NCBI GenBank assembly: GCA_964030785.1 | Contig: OZ034970.1 | Location: 34,902,943 to 34,966,942 of the forward strand | DNA: 64,000 nt | Source: Siderastrea siderea | Taxonomy: Eukaryota > Cnidaria > Anthozoa > Scleractinia > Rhizangiidae | Direction of reading: 5' to 3' | Shown here: piece after piece, positions 32,920 to 44,750 of the stretch | Numbering within the stretch: position 1 is the stretch's first letter | How the letters are laid out: the number at the start of each line of letters is the position of its first letter | Notes under the pieces: model-generated | Seen by the model: only the letters and a program-made list of their open reading frames with translations | The model's database searches: none | What the model was told of the DNA's origin: nothing | Position numbers and translations under genes: made by a program

Positions 32920-32977
32920 ATTTGTTTCAGTCACTGAGACGTCTGTTGCAGGATAATTACCAGGAGGGACTGAAGAG
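32920..32977 (-). CDS. Collagen-like gene 1: probable small 3' exon
   Basis: On the minus strand an acceptor (AAAAAAACAG) precedes 58 bp reading SSVPPGNYPATDVSVTETN, followed by a consensus donor GTAAGT (32914-32919). It is Pro/Thr/Ser-rich and could be a linker after the triple helix. The gap to the collagen exon is very short (about 40 bp), so one of the boundaries may be wrong. Confidence 0.4.
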
Positions 32978-33014
32978 CTGTTTTTTTTGTTATGTAAGAA
33001 AACGATGACAGTCC

Positions 33015-33134
33015 ACCAGACCCAGGAGGGCCCTGTGTACCATTATATCCAGGAGAACCAGGAGGGTCTGCAACACCAGGAGGGCCCTGGGTACCACTGT
33101 ATCCGGGAGGGCCGATGGGACCTTGCATCTTACT
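33015..33134 (-). CDS. Collagen-like gene 1: Gly-X-Y exon
   Basis: Read on minus, an acceptor ending AAAATCAG is followed by an SISKMQGPIGPPGYSGTQGP stretch and further Gly-X-Y triplets with one break (VADPPGSPG). It aligns with the longer exon at 42353-42659, including the lead-in (ISNTQGPMGPPG there). Collagen triplets form a trimeric rod. The exon has about 11 triplets, against about 30 in the paralogue. The 3' boundary is uncertain. Confidence 0.7.
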
Positions 33135-33822
33135 AATGCTGATTTTACTTTATGCCCCCCCCCCCCCTCTGGTTTTTCAGCCCCCTTCCTGACAATTATT
33201 GCAGAGTCCCTTAAATAAAAGCTAGAAGCAAGCAACATGGCGAACTGTTCATTACGGATCTTGTTGCGGGTGATCTCCGGCGCAACAGTCGACGACATCG
33301 CGTAAATTTTTAAATTCTCTTGTCGCCTGTGAATGTAAATTCTTTCACTTTTCACGGACTGTCCATCCCAGGAAGTCGACTCCGACAGAGCTTACGGCAT
33401 CAGCAATTTCGCTTTATTGTTGTAATACTATTTGTAAGCTTGCTCTGAAGCACCGAAAGGTTTTCCTCAACTGGCTTTCAAAACAGAAATCCCTCAAGCA
33501 CTGAAATGTTGTTTCTGAACTTTGCGGGAGGTAGCCAGTGAAGCCATTTTAGTCCGTCACCATAACAACAACAAAGAAAAAGAGTATTATGAGATACCAA
33601 CCGAGAGTTAGCCGCGACTAACCCGCGGCCTGTTAACCGGCCTGTTAACCGTGCTTTGAGCAACGTGTAGTGGAAAAACTAAGTGAAGTTTCCTTTCGTG
33701 AATCGGTCTTAAATAACTGTATTATGGAGCGTGCATTCTCATCTGACTCGTTTTCCATGAACCCTGCAATGACAAGTATGGCAGAACAATAAAGATTTCT
33801 CAGCTATCTTCGAAATTTTTCC

Positions 33823-33861
<39 letters not shown>

Positions 33862-33950
33862 AATTATGATGATGATCATGATGATGATAACGAGGATGAT
33901 GATGGTAATAATAATAAAAAAAATAACAATAATGATAATAATAATAATCC
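33823..33950. repeat. (AAC)n/(GAT)n/(AAT)n compound microsatellite in intron
   Basis: CAA triplets, then GATGAT, then AATAAT arrays. It lies in the intron between the collagen and coiled-coil exons of gene 1. Confidence 0.95.
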
Positions 33951-34098
33951 CGTTCAATCCTGAATTTTTTCAGGTGGTTCTTTTTTCAACTTCTTAAGTT
34001 GATATCTTTACTGTAAAGGTCATCACCACTTATTATTTCATTCACAGTTCACATATATGATTATTTCATATATTCACTCCCAGTAATAATAAACTTAC

Positions 34099-34165
34099 CA
34101 TTGTATCGCCGGTCATGGAAGAAATGTTTTTCTTTATTTCCTCTAGTTCAGCTGCTATGTTTGTC
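34099..34165 (-). CDS. Collagen-like gene 1: coiled-coil exon
   Basis: On minus, the frame MTNIAAELEEIKKNISSMTG ends with ...DTM at a consensus donor GTAAGT (34093-34098). The Leu/Ile spacing suits a short coiled coil that would nucleate a trimer before the collagen rod. It aligns with the 54-bp exon at 51744-51797 (both contain GAACTAGAG then Lys-rich codons). The acceptor is uncertain; AG occurs at several places. Confidence 0.6.
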
Positions 34166-34199
34166 ATTGTCGAGGTGAAGGTTGCAAATAACAAATGAT

Positions 34200-36390
34200 A
34201 ATCTCAATGAAAGCATGAAACTGAAATATGCTTTGTAAGCGGATTATATAGTTGAGGTCTTGAATTACGCGACAAGCGTTGAAAGGAGGGTTTCATGGTT
34301 CAGCGCATGTGCAAGCTATTACGTAAAATAATTGTCTTCTAAGTTCATAAGATAATCAGAAACGAGGAGACAACTTGTGCGTTTGTCCAGAATAAATCCT
34401 TCGGGTCTAAGAATAAATTCGATGATAAATACTAATTTCACAATTTTCGATGTAAATCGGTTGAAATCTTACGCGAAATTTGGTCATCCTTGAATCTACT
34501 TGCGCAAATTGTAGTCCTTGATTAATGAAGTACATATAAGGGGTTTTTAAAAACCAAAACCATTGGGGAGAAAGCAAAAAATGTAGTTTAATGTATCTAG
34601 TCGGAACATACAAAAGGAATTCCTATGAAAAAATCTCACCTCTATCATCACGTTTTCGTGACTGACCGTGAAATTTTTAAAAGGTAATTTTTCCACAAGA
34701 GTTTTATATTCGCTTCCAATTGTTTCGTGAACAACTGAATAGAATTGGCTAACGTCCTAATTGCACATGCACCGAACCATGAAATCATCCCTTAACCCTA
34801 CTGTTGCTTTTGTGGTACCTTAGGTCTAATAATGAGATTCCACATCTACAACCTTGGACAAAATGCTAGAAAGGACTATACATCAACATTGAAGTACTGG
34901 AATGTTGTGTAGTGTAGAAAATTCAGAGATAATTCTTGATCGTCTTAGATTTAAGGATGCAAACCAGGTTTTTCAACAAAACTGATTAAGCTCAGTAATG
35001 CTAGGAGTGTACGAAGGCACAACATATTGGAGATACAAGTCATTTCTAGAAGCGCCATACGTCGGTTCAGTACTTAGTTGTGTATAAGGAAGCTAAACGC
35101 ATGATTCTAGACTGCCTGCCTGCATGTAAGACCATATGGTATATATCTGGTGTTTTTTCCTCGAAAATGTTCTACTATCACATGCCACATGTAGTTCATA
35201 ATTGAACGGATGGTTTGTAACGATATTTTATACCCCTTATATTCAGTTTATAATATAACCTATTCAGCCTGAATATACATTAATTAATGAGAGATCAGAG
35301 AATAAACTCTGAAGTGTAAACTTAAGCGTTGCAAAGGAACCATTTAGTTTTTTACTCAGTAATGCCCTAATAAGGGAATATGGTCCACACAAGGTAAAGA
35401 AAAAAGCTTTGACCTCGGCAATAGGAATTCACGACCCCCAGGTTTTTGATTACCGATGCTCTACCGAGTAAGCTTCAAGCTCCCGAGCTTTATGTACCCT
35501 TCACATTTTCAACGCAGCGAATTCTCAGTCGGTAGAAAAACGGTGATCAACATCTGGGGATCGAGAATGGAAACTCACCGAGGTCAAAGTCTTTTTCTTT
35601 ATCTTTTGTGCATCCCACTTCCTTACTAGGAGAATGCTCACAAGGAAATTAAGTGGATTCTGTCCAGCACTTAAAGTTAGACTGCAGAGTTAATTCTCTG
35701 ATTTCTCAATTGCATAACCATTGCTTTGCGGCACAGCATTTCATCTGCCCTCCAAAATGTAATTACTGGCTGCTTGCGGCATGTTGCGTTCCATGCTACA
35801 ATCGGCTGCCATTTCCTCTGCACCCAAATAAATTTCTTCCCAAAGCAGAGGGTCCTTTCTTTTTTCCGTCATTACATTTACCACTGCCCCCACTTCCTTT
35901 GTTTCTTATATGAGGTTGATGTTCTCTCCTGGGAGCATATTGGATAAGGCAACTTTGTTGGACGCAGAGAGCAATAATGAAATCAAACTGCTTAATAGAC
36001 ACTGAACTATTTGTTTTCAGTGTGACCACAGCAAACAAATTGCGCAATAAACCGATTCTTGAACTACAACACTACTACAACACGCCCAGGCGCATTCTTC
36101 CGCAACAGTGATGAGACTGTCAGTATTGAAATTGCATAACTTTACCTTATCACCTCATCTATATGAATTTTCCATTTCTCCTGTGTTATAAACCGTTAAA
36201 TTAAGAAGAAGAATGTTAACGGCAGAAAATTCTGGCACGCACTTGCGTATTTCGCGTAGGGGCAGAACGCCTCTGAGTCCATAAATATAACATTTACATG
36301 TAGGATAGTGAATTTGCATACTGATTGGTTATTCCTTTATCTTCCTGCAATAAACAAATACTTATTGCGAGTTAAATGTAAGTCTAATAG
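34200..36390 (-). other. Intron 1 of collagen-like gene 1
   Basis: It contains no exon that I can support. Parts match the gene 2 intron at 54400-54680, for example GCTTTGTAAGCGGAT near 34230 with GCTTTGTAAACGGAT near 54420, and GCTCAGTAATGCTAGG near 34992 with GCTCAGTAACGCTAGG near 54608. Shared intron sequence shows that whole genes were duplicated. Confidence 0.6.
35393..35600. repeat. Small inverted-repeat element in intron of gene 1
   Basis: The ends AAAAGCTTTGACCTCGG (about 35403) and CCGAGGTCAAAGTCTTTTT (about 35577) are inverted partners. Inner parts (GACCCCCAGGTTTTTGAT with ATCAACATCTGGGGATC) also pair. It is likely a short MITE or foldback. Confidence 0.65.
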
Positions 36391-36395
36391 CTTAC

Positions 36396-36742
36396 CCTGC
36401 CCGCCACACTCTGTTGAAACAGTCGGAGCGTTTCGAGACATCATCATCATAAAAGCCAAAACCAAAGTGGCAGCAGCAGTCAGGAAGGATACAGCCACAA
36501 GTGCAGTTAGAATGCGCTGCATTCGCTGAATTACATCTATCACCGCATCTGATTTGCGGGAATTAGGAGGTTCTGTTGACAGTGTTTTAGTCTTCTCAAC
36601 CCCCTGCGTTTCAAGGGTTGACTGTATTGTTTCAGGAAATGATGCTCTCTCCAGCCAACTTATCGTAAGTTCCAGCATCAGTTACTTGCTTAGATTCCAT
36701 CTCAAAGTAAATGTCTTCCTTCCCGGCTGTTGTCTTACTCAT
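36396..36742 (-). CDS. Collagen-like gene 1: first exon with transmembrane segment (frameshifted)
   Basis: ATG at 36740-36742 starts MSKTTAGKEDIYFEMESKQV, followed by a cytoplasmic region. The paralogue comparison shows one extra T in the TCATTTCCTG stretch near 36643, which shifts the frame: the start frame hits TGA soon after, while the downstream frame (ILTALVAVSFLTAAATLVLA transmembrane helix, then SRNAPTVSTEC) is open to a donor GTAAGC at 36390-36395. The layout is a type II membrane protein: short N-terminus, one membrane span, extracellular coiled coil and collagen rod. Either the gene is a pseudogene or it starts at a later codon. Confidence 0.7.
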
Positions 36743-36799
36743 CACCAAAGGATGATGCAGGTATTTGGGCGCTGTGGTCCTTGTCTCTCTGTTTCGCTT

Positions 36800-39700
36800 T
36801 GAAGACTGTACTTGAGAGAGCTCTCAAGCTAACGAAAGTGAAATTAATGTTGTCATGTGATGCTATTTGTTGACATCCGTTTTAGTGCAGCTATCTGGAC
36901 TACTTTACAACGCAGATTATACTGTCGGGTAAGGCAGCATGCTTGCGTGCCCCATGGACGTGCCCCTGCTTGCAGTGCAAAGGTGTAAATGTGCAAACAA
37001 TTGATGACTTTTAGTGACCATGAAATGAATTTTCCCCTGTTTTTGCGTTGTTTGTTATATCCAAGAATTAACATAATCAATCTCAGAGGAGAGCGAGGAA
37101 AACAGTTTGTCAGACGAGTTATCTCCTTTGAAAACCTTTGAGGGGAATTGGGGCCAATTACGGTGACATACACTGTAGAAAAGTTGACTGGCTAGTTTGT
37201 TCATGCCCTAAATGCATATAAATCCTTGTCTCGAGGAGCGGTTCTAACTTCAACTATCGTGTAGTTTCGGCCTTCCAAATGCCAGAAAACGACGTCTGGG
37301 GGAGGCGGTGAGCGGCATCAGCAGCAAGCTACAAATTAACCGACTTAAAACCCCATCAGATCAAACAAGACCTCACAAACGACAAACTGAACTTAATTTA
37401 TCTGGATAACAATTTGCCACAATCAGGGTCAAAAGTTTTTATTGAGTAAAAATTTTTATTGAGTATTTTTCTCGATCGCTTGAGCCGGTGAGAACGTTGC
37501 GAGACAAGTCATATTTCGTTTACAGAAATGCACGTTCAATTCATTAGCTTTCAAAAAAGGTGTTAGGCTTAACGGCAAAAAATTTATCCACATAAACAGA
37601 AGAAAATGTCATCTACATGCTGCTGGAGCGACGAGCCCGTTGAGTTATTTAGCACCAGTAAAGATGATTATGAAAATCGTCATTTCGGTCATGAAAATTC
37701 ACGTTTATTTTCCCTTTCAAAATAGGTATCGAGTTAAACAAATCGCCTGTATAAACAGAGGGGAAAAATGCCATATGCGACTGTCTGTAATAGCGCAAAT
37801 TGGTAATAACTAGTGGTGATGTGTACTGTTAACGGCGTATTATCTCATTATGACCTTAAATCAAAAGCTAAAAATCTACGTTTTTAATTCAGAAGATTAC
37901 TCTCGATAATAATAAGCATTTCTGTTCGGACCAGTTTGGCTGATATCTAGACTGTGTGTCTTATTGTGCCAGTTGTTTTGAAAGCTTTATTTTTTCGGCG
38001 ATGATCTTAATGGTTTCGACGCGTGGCACGTTGGTTAACTCGGGCCTGAATGAGGAAAATTAGTGATTGTTGTTCTCGTTAAGCGGGATTGTTTCATCCA
38101 TAAAGTGCCTCTTATTCGCGAAAGAAGACAAAAATGAACACAGCATTCTACACTTCCGCACATCGAGAAGTGTGGAACTTGCTCGGTATATTCCTTATTT
38201 TGTCAGAAAATTCTACACGTCTACACATCAAAGGCAAAATCTTGGGATTTCATGGCCAGTACAGGACATCACTCGCCCTAATGTCCCTGCGGGCCATTTT
38301 GAACTCTACTCATATTTATGTCTTGGAGTGCATCTTATCCCTGCTTACGAAAACCAAATTGGGCCACCAAATATTATAGTTCAGTATTTTGCTCACCGAG
38401 AAGGTGTCCTATTGGGGGCTTAAAACTGATGCATGCACGCAAAACCAGCGGGAAATTTCTGAGTGGAGGTGAGAAAGAAGGGGAAGACGAAAGGCGAATC
38501 TCGCACAGTGAAGGAGTACTTCAGTTCTAACTCTATGGCCCGTGCACCAACGGTGTTAGTTTATGACACTGTACTCGGGCGATTGTCCTTCAAAATAACC
38601 TTGGCACATAGTTTTCCTGCTTTTGCATCTTCGTTTTTAAGAAAAAAGACTACAGAATTTAATTGCTCACTCGAACGTAAATCAAGTCAGCTAGTATCCC
38701 TAGGTAAGCATACGTGGCTATTTCTAAGGCTAAAAAGAGGGGTGTTAAGGGGAAATGGTCTGTAAGGGCGTTTAGAGAATAAGACGCAGAAGGAGTTTCT
38801 GGATGGGTGGTCTTCCAAACCGTCCATATTGAGATCAGTGACTTTAATGAATTTCTTGGCTTGGCTTGGCTATAAAAAAAAAAAAAAAAAGAAAAACAAA
38901 CAAAAAAAAAACCAAGAAACAAAAAACAAAACCAAATTTGTTTTCTAGTAATCTCGAAAAATGATTAGTATAAATTTGTAGGTAGTGCTTTTGGTTTCAG
39001 TCAAGTTAGTAATTGAAAGAGTGCTGAAGCTTTGTTCAACATGAATAACCAGAGAACTAATCTAAACTTTGCTTCCTCTCTTTGAACAAGCGAACTTTGG
39101 TCTGACGACCTTTGGCCAGACGAACTCTGTCTAGAGGAGTCTGTCTTAAAATGGCCCAAAATTATTTTCGATTCTAAAAAGACAATCTTTCAAAATGACT
39201 TTGACTTCGTCCATTTTGGCAGTTTCCAAAGAACTGCACCAACAGCGAGCGTAAGGTAGAAAGGAGAAGGCAACAAATAATATGGATAAACACTTCATGT
39301 TTCAGACCAACGAGTTTTCTCGGTCAGTCGAACTCGACTAGTCGAGCCGGCAACCTCTATAGACAACGAATCGGGGAGGAGCATCGGTGACATGAGGAAA
39401 CAAAACGCCAAGTTCGAAAATATTATCCACTACTTCCTTTGATATCTTTTTCCGCGCCCAGTTGTCTTTTGATTTTACCTGCAATACCGTGGGAACTTGG
39501 TACGTCTCTTTCAGGCGAGTCTAATCTCATACATCGTACTTCAAATGGAGTTAATTCTTAGATTTTGATGACGCCCATGTAAAAGTTTGCCGTCAGGACC
39601 AGTCTGTAACGAGGCTTCATGACTATTGAAAGATTACTTTGGAAAGGGAGTATTTTTCCAATAACGCTTAGTGTTAAGAGTTTTCTAACCTTCAGAACAG

Positions 39701-40610
39701 CTGTGTATCAAGTTAAAAACAAATATTTTGTTTTTCAGGTTGGACACCCTTACTAGGGAATGCAACAATACAGTGCAGCGGCTCCAGTAAAAAAAATATC
39801 TTTACAATGACAGTAAATCGTGAACATACTAGCAGGGTATGAAGAAGGCACTGTTCCCTCGGGAAAATTTGAAATTTAGGCGCTCTCAAATGGCTGGAAA
39901 TGCGTCTAAAATTTGTATCCTTCTAACACAGTATTGTACATTTTTAGTTATTTTATGGACTATATAGTTTATGAAAATCAGACAGTTGTTGCTCCTTGAA
40001 TCGTATCAAAACTCTCTTCCAAAGTGATAGTCCGTTTCGTGCACAACAAAACCAATCATGCAGAGAAATGGTGATCCTAAGAGCGGACGAATAATAGATG
40101 TTGAAAATCTTACCATCTAATTTGGGAAGCCGGAATTCGAATCAAGTTCGGCTGCTGAAAAGTTTCGCGTCTGAACCGGGCCGTAGTCATCTTTAGCCCC
40201 CTAATTTTCCGCCTTTGCCTACACTAGCATCAACATTGAGTTCACCAAAAACGGTGTCGTTTGTTTTGAAAAATTAATATTTCAAAGAAATAAGGGAAGA
40301 TGATGCAACGATTGTGCTTTTTTCAACCATCGCTTATTTTCCGTCTGTTTTATATTTCTGTTGTTTTGTTTTAAGTTTCGTTTCGTTTTTTTTTTTACCT
40401 CCGACATTTTTTTCAGGTACGCCCGTACGTGCGTGCGTACAGGTAACTACACCCCTGCTAAGAACAAGGACTGTTTTACAGTTGCGACATAAAAAAAAAC
40501 AGTTTATAATCCATTCTTGAAAAACATTTGAAGGACATAAGGGGTGGTCGTGGTCGGTCAATACAAAATTGGGCTGTTGTGACCGCCGCTAAGAAATCCG
40601 AGGAACTGCA
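36800..40610. other. Intergenic, no gene recognised
   Basis: No exon, RNA gene or bounded repeat can be supported. Overlapping open frames at 38067-38423 show no domain. There is a poly-A/AAAC-rich stretch at 38875-38935 and a GTACGTGCGTGCG run near 40428. Confidence 0.45.
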
Positions 40611-40612
40611 TT

Positions 40613-40831
40613 AACTTTCAGTACAGTTAAACTCATTTAATGATCTAGATTTGTGAAAACCTTTTTCTCTTTCAGTTGGACTTGAACTTTTCTTAACCTT
40701 GGCCTTTACAAGATCAGCTCTTGAAGAGATTTTCTTGAATCAACATTCAAACAACCAGGGCCAGGATTATAGAGTCAGACAAAAAGAGTGAAAGAAGCAA
40801 AGGTGGCCTCGATAAGAGTGAACGAAATACT

Positions 40832-40869
<38 letters not shown>

Positions 40870-42061
40870 CTTTATTTAACGAGGGTAGCACGAAATAGTG
40901 CGAAGCACTAATAAACTTGTGGCCCTCCTAACTTTCTAAGATATTTACAATGAATTATCAAAAAGAAATATTTACAATCAGTTATATAAAAATCTAAAAC
41001 CTACTATATAAATATAAATATATACATGTAATGAAAAACAAAAAGAAAGAAAAAAAATTAATTAATAAAAACTGAGATAAAAATTGAAATAAAATAATAT
41101 AAAAAACTAAAAATGAGGTAAAAATTGCTGATTTATCAAAAATTTCTGGTGCAAAGTACGCCTGAACGATTTAACGGTGACTTCCTTTTTTAGGTCTGCT
41201 CCTAACATATTCCATTGTTCTATGGCGGTTACTAAAAACGTACTTCCTCCTTCAGTCTTTAATCTGTAACGTGGTGTTAAAAAGTTCAACTTTGAAAATC
41301 TATTGTTTCTAAAGTGTAAAGAACTATTGAGCTTTAGCGCTTCTATAAGGTAGTCTGGAACAGACCAACTGAATACGTTTAAACAATATCGCACACTTAG
41401 ATATTAAAGTGTCAGTGTAAAAAGGAAGCCATTTCAGTTTGTTGAATAACGGTATTCAAAATTACCCTAGCGGCTCTTTTCTGTAGTCTGAAAATCCTAG
41501 AGATACAAACATTAGAACAACGTGATTGCCAAGCAACACTACCGTAACTGAACAAAGGCTTAATCATAGCATTGTAATAAAGCATCCTTTGTTTAAAAGG
41601 TAAACAAGCTTTAATCCTATTGAGATCCTATACTTTAATCCTATACTATCCTATACTTTAATCCTATACTGTTGAGATATCAATTTTCAAGAATATTTCG
41701 GCACGCATAATTCATGTAGATTTTCTTTTCTTTTTTTTGAGTGTCTTTTGCCAGCAACTTTCAGTACAGTTAAACTCATTTAATGATCAAGATTTGTGAA
41801 AACCTTTTTCTCGTTCAGTTGGACTTGAACTTTTCTTAACCTTTGCCTTTACAAGATCAGCTCTTGAAGAAGATTTTCTTGAATCAACATTCAAACAACC
41901 AGGGCCAGGATTATAGAGTCAGACAAAAAGAGTGAAAGAAGCAAAGGTGGCCTCGATAAGAGTGAACGAAATACTGTTGAGATATCAATTTTCAAGAATA
42001 TTTCGGCACGCATAATTCATGTAGATTTTCTTTTCTTTTTTTTGAGTGTCTTTTGCCAGCA
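40613..42061. repeat. Tandem duplication (~305-bp unit) split by a LINE fragment
   Basis: The second unit is 41757-42061, from AACTTTCAGTACAG to TTTTGCCAGCA. The first unit is the same sequence in two pieces, 40613-40832 and 41669-41756, separated by the LINE. The copies are nearly identical. Confidence 0.9.
40833..41668 (-). mobile_element. 3' end of a non-LTR retrotransposon (L2/CR1-like)
   Basis: On minus, the stretch from about 41600 to 41410 reads RMLYYNAMIKPLFSYGSVAW and LQKRAARVIL, and the one from 41394 to 41107 reads SKLNFLTPRYRLKTEGGSTF and IEQWNMLG. This is the usual C-terminal region after reverse transcriptase in many LINEs. A few stops separate them. The element ends with a TAA-type microsatellite (40834-40866), as in L2/CR1-like LINEs. 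The flanks share ATACT, a possible short target duplication. It is inserted in the first unit of the tandem duplication, whose second unit is the empty site. Confidence 0.8.
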
Positions 42062-42352
42062 GTTAATAAATTTAAACAATTGTTGCTTAGGTCGTTGCTG
42101 CGGAAAAAGTTAAATTCTGCTGTTCAGTTCTCTTGAATTTCATTGATTTAATGCTAGAAACCAATTGGCATACTTTTTTACTTTACTTTCTGTTTAGGTA
42201 ATAAGTTTTTTTTCCTGAGGGGTCCGTTTTGAAGATGTTCGGCAGTTCGCTGACATACCGGTCTTCTGTTGTGTTTCTTGATCGTTGGTTTCCACACTTC
42301 AGAATTTTGATTCCGTTCTTCCTCATAACGAGCAATGAGGATCGAAACTCAC

Positions 42353-42659
42353 TAAGCCAAAGCCAGGAGGCCCAGGTGGGCCCTGGGTACCATTGAATCC
42401 ACGAGGTCCAGGTGGGCCTGCAACACCAGGAGGGCCCTGGGTACCCTTGAAGCCACGACGTCCAGGTGGGCCTCCAAAACCAGCAGGGCCTTGTGTACCA
42501 TTGAATCCACCAGGTCCAGATGGGCCTGCAACACCAGGAAGGCCCTGGATACCCTTGAAGCCACGACGTCCAGGCGGGCCTGCAACAACCGGAGAGCCCT
42601 GGGAACCATTGTATCCAGGAGGTCCCATAGGTCCTTGCGTATTACTAATGTTGCTCACC
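42353..42659 (-). CDS. Collagen-like gene 2: Gly-X-Y exon
   Basis: On minus, the acceptor TTTATTTTAG precedes 307 bp reading VSNISNTQGPMGPPGYNGSQ and then about 30 Gly-X-Y triplets, ending at a consensus donor GTGAGT (42347-42352). The triplets form an internal repeat of about 18 residues (GPPGRRGFKGTQGPPGVA type, three rounds), a sign of growth by internal duplication. The frame is intact. It encodes the extracellular triple-helical rod. A further 3' exon beyond 42346 is expected but not identified. Confidence 0.8.
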
Positions 42660-42699
42660 TAAAATAAAGCAGAATTACTTGGTCCGTTGGGGAATATAA

Positions 42700-43053
42700 A
42701 GGGGCTACGTCACGAGGATTGTGCTAATTTTAGGTCAATTCTGTGCTAAAATCATTACCTAGTGCCTTTACTCATACACAAAATGCTCCTGAAAAACCAT
42801 GAGGAAGATATCAGATGAATTTTATGGGGGAGAGCTAACCATAATAATTTTTTGGGTGATTTTCGAGAACATAGCATCAAAACTTAAAAAGCGGCCCAAT
42901 TTTTTCAAGTTTCATTCCATTTCCATCCTTGCCATGGGTAGCATCAGACGACAGGAAACAGTTTCAGTGGCGTAGAGCCTTATTTCATTCGATGGATGCG
43001 AAGAAACTTTATCTTTCTAAGAAAAAAAACTAAAATAGCGTGACGTAGCCCCT
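42700..43053. mobile_element. TTAA-flanked MITE, copy 1 (354 bp)
   Basis: The left end AGGGGCTACGTCACG and the right end CGTGACGTAGCCCCT are inverted partners. The flanks are ATAA (42696-42699) and TTAA (43054-43057). A diverged copy in the same orientation lies at 54749-55117 with TTAA on both sides. TTAA targets point to piggyBac or Kolobok mobilisation. It lies in the gene 2 intron just upstream of the collagen exon. Confidence 0.8.
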
Positions 43054-43215
43054 TTAAAATGCTGTGTTATGAACGCTTGGCATACGTTTCAGTTCTTTTG
43101 TTTAAAGTAACTTTCCCAGAAGCCTCAATAAAGCGAATTTAAAATGCCGTGTTATGAACGTCTTGGCATAAGTTTCAGTTCTTCTTTTTAAGCGACATTC
43201 CCAATTTAATCGTTC
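43054..43215. repeat. Two-unit tandem repeat (~88 bp)
   Basis: TTTAAAATGCTGTGTTATGA at 43053 and TTTAAAATGCCGTGTTATGA at 43139 begin two similar units containing TTGGCATACGTTTCAGTTCTT. The repeat joins the right edge of the MITE. Confidence 0.8.
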
Positions 43216-43439
43216 TTTAAAATGTTTTTCATAAAACGTAGACTACATTTTGCTGTGGGTGTTTCAAGCTGTTATTTAGGGACAGCACCAAAGTTCATGT
43301 GGTGCGAGTTTGTATAGTTCACATAATCAAGACACCATATTATTTCTTTGCTTAGAGAGGCCCTTTTTTCAATTCTTTGTATTCGTTAAACTGACATTCA
43401 ATGTCTCCCGAACAGTCGTTAGTATTTCTAAGCGACCAC

Positions 43440-43535
43440 TCTACCAGTAGCTCAGTGGTTAGAGCGCCCGTCTGGTGTAAGGGAGCAATTGCCTTCGGGG
43501 ACTCAGTTTTTTTCTTTGTCAAATTCTCATGACAA
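43440..43535 (+). mobile_element. tRNA-derived SINE fragment
   Basis: TAGCTCAGTGG at 43448-43458 matches the Pol III A box, followed by TTAGAGCGCCCGTCTGG as in a tRNA D-arm/anticodon side. A clear B box is missing (CTTCGGGGACTCAG in its place), and a T-rich tail follows. It is not a functional tRNA gene, as no cloverleaf can be completed. Confidence 0.65.
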
Positions 43536-44224
43536 AATTCCATCTTCCTTATTCCTTTCCAATTTTTCATCTTGGCTTATCATATACCATCCGTTAATAA
43601 GTAATATATAGATTTAGCCAATCCTAAAGGCGGAGCCGCGAAGGAATAAACTGGTGTTCGTTTCTCAAAAATAGTCCTGAAACTTTTCGGTCTGAAATAT
43701 ATTTCGGGGCTTTTTTTGGCTCGTTCGCTTTCGAAAAGTGTTTCTCAAAAAGCCTGAAAGTGTTCCGAATTGTCCTCCAATATTTTGGGGATCTGTTCTG
43801 TAAAACCAAGCTCGAAAGGTCATTCTAGAGGCTGAGCACAGCTTGATTATTTTTTTTTCCGGCACCAAACTGAACACATTTTACTCACGAACCGGGTTGC
43901 TTGGTGTTTGTAATGTTTCCATATCCTATCATTAACTGTCAAGGCTTGTCAATTCTCCTTAAATTATTGGCTGTTCGCTTGAATGAACTTGAAACGGCGC
44001 TCATTTACAAAAACAAAATAAAAATTATTCGACTGTTTAAATGGGTTATCTTCGTCGCGTTCGGATGTTAACAAATAACATGAACTGCCACTAAATAAAA
44101 ATATTACTCTGGTCAAAAATTTATACTGACATTTCACCGGAATTTTACTGGGATTACCCGAAAGAAAGGATCTGGGGAGCTTCGAAGCACTTGTAATAAA
44201 CTTATCGAAGAAATGTCGCGTAGG

Positions 44225-44750
44225 TTTTAGCAGCCGCGAAAAAATTCAAGCACTTTGAGGAACACACATTACTTACCGGATAAAATAGCTTTAAACTCAA
44301 AACTGCTTCGCTTATAGTTATTTAAGTAACCCTTATATTTCGTTCTCTAACTTGAGACCATCGAGATTGAAAACAAACAAACACCGTCCAAACATTCTTA
44401 AACTCTGTGGCATAAGTTTTGCGGCTGCAAATTGTCTGAAATTAGAGCGCTTTTAAAAATGCACAGAACTGTTTTTGGAAGCTTTTCGGATGTAATAGGT
44501 TTAAATCGACAACTGCTTCGCTCATAGTTTTTCAAATAACTGTTATATTTCGTTCTCTAACTAGAGACCATGAAGATTCAAAACAAAGAAACACCAAACA
44601 CACTTTAATTAAATTATGCCGGCATAAGTTTTGCGGATGCGAAGTAAGCCTATATAAAGTTAGGCGCTTTGAGGAACGCACAAAACTGTTTTCGCAAGCT
44701 TTTGGAATAAAATAGTTTTAAACCGACAACTGCTTCGCTCAAAAGATTAT
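44225..44750. repeat. Tandem repeat, ~210-bp unit, about 2.5 copies
   Basis: AACTGCTTCGCT recurs at about 44299, 44511 and 44730, and CATAAGTTTTGCGG at about 44412 and 44622. CGTTCTCTAACT..AGACCAT also recurs. It abuts the palindromic element. Confidence 0.85.

Noticed and set aside
33140..33355. Minus-strand frame fused upstream of the collagen exon of gene 1
   Set aside because: A clear acceptor precedes the collagen exon and the upstream part has no match in gene 2, so it is intronic read-through.
33823..33950. Possible CRISPR-like or satellite array
   Set aside because: Simple triplet microsatellites without spacers.
13026..34165. 18-base match ATGACAAACATAGCAGC between the hairpin loop and the coiled-coil exon of gene 1
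   Set aside because: The match does not extend in either direction and one such match is plausible by chance in 64 kb.
35440..35500. Possible tRNA from GATGCTCTACCGAGTAAGC
   Set aside because: No cloverleaf or A/B boxes in proper spacing; the sequence lies in a small inverted-repeat element.
38067..38423. Two overlapping plus-strand frames of 81 and 118 codons
   Set aside because: No domain, no splice signals, no repeat homology; overlapping frames cannot both be real and neither is favoured.
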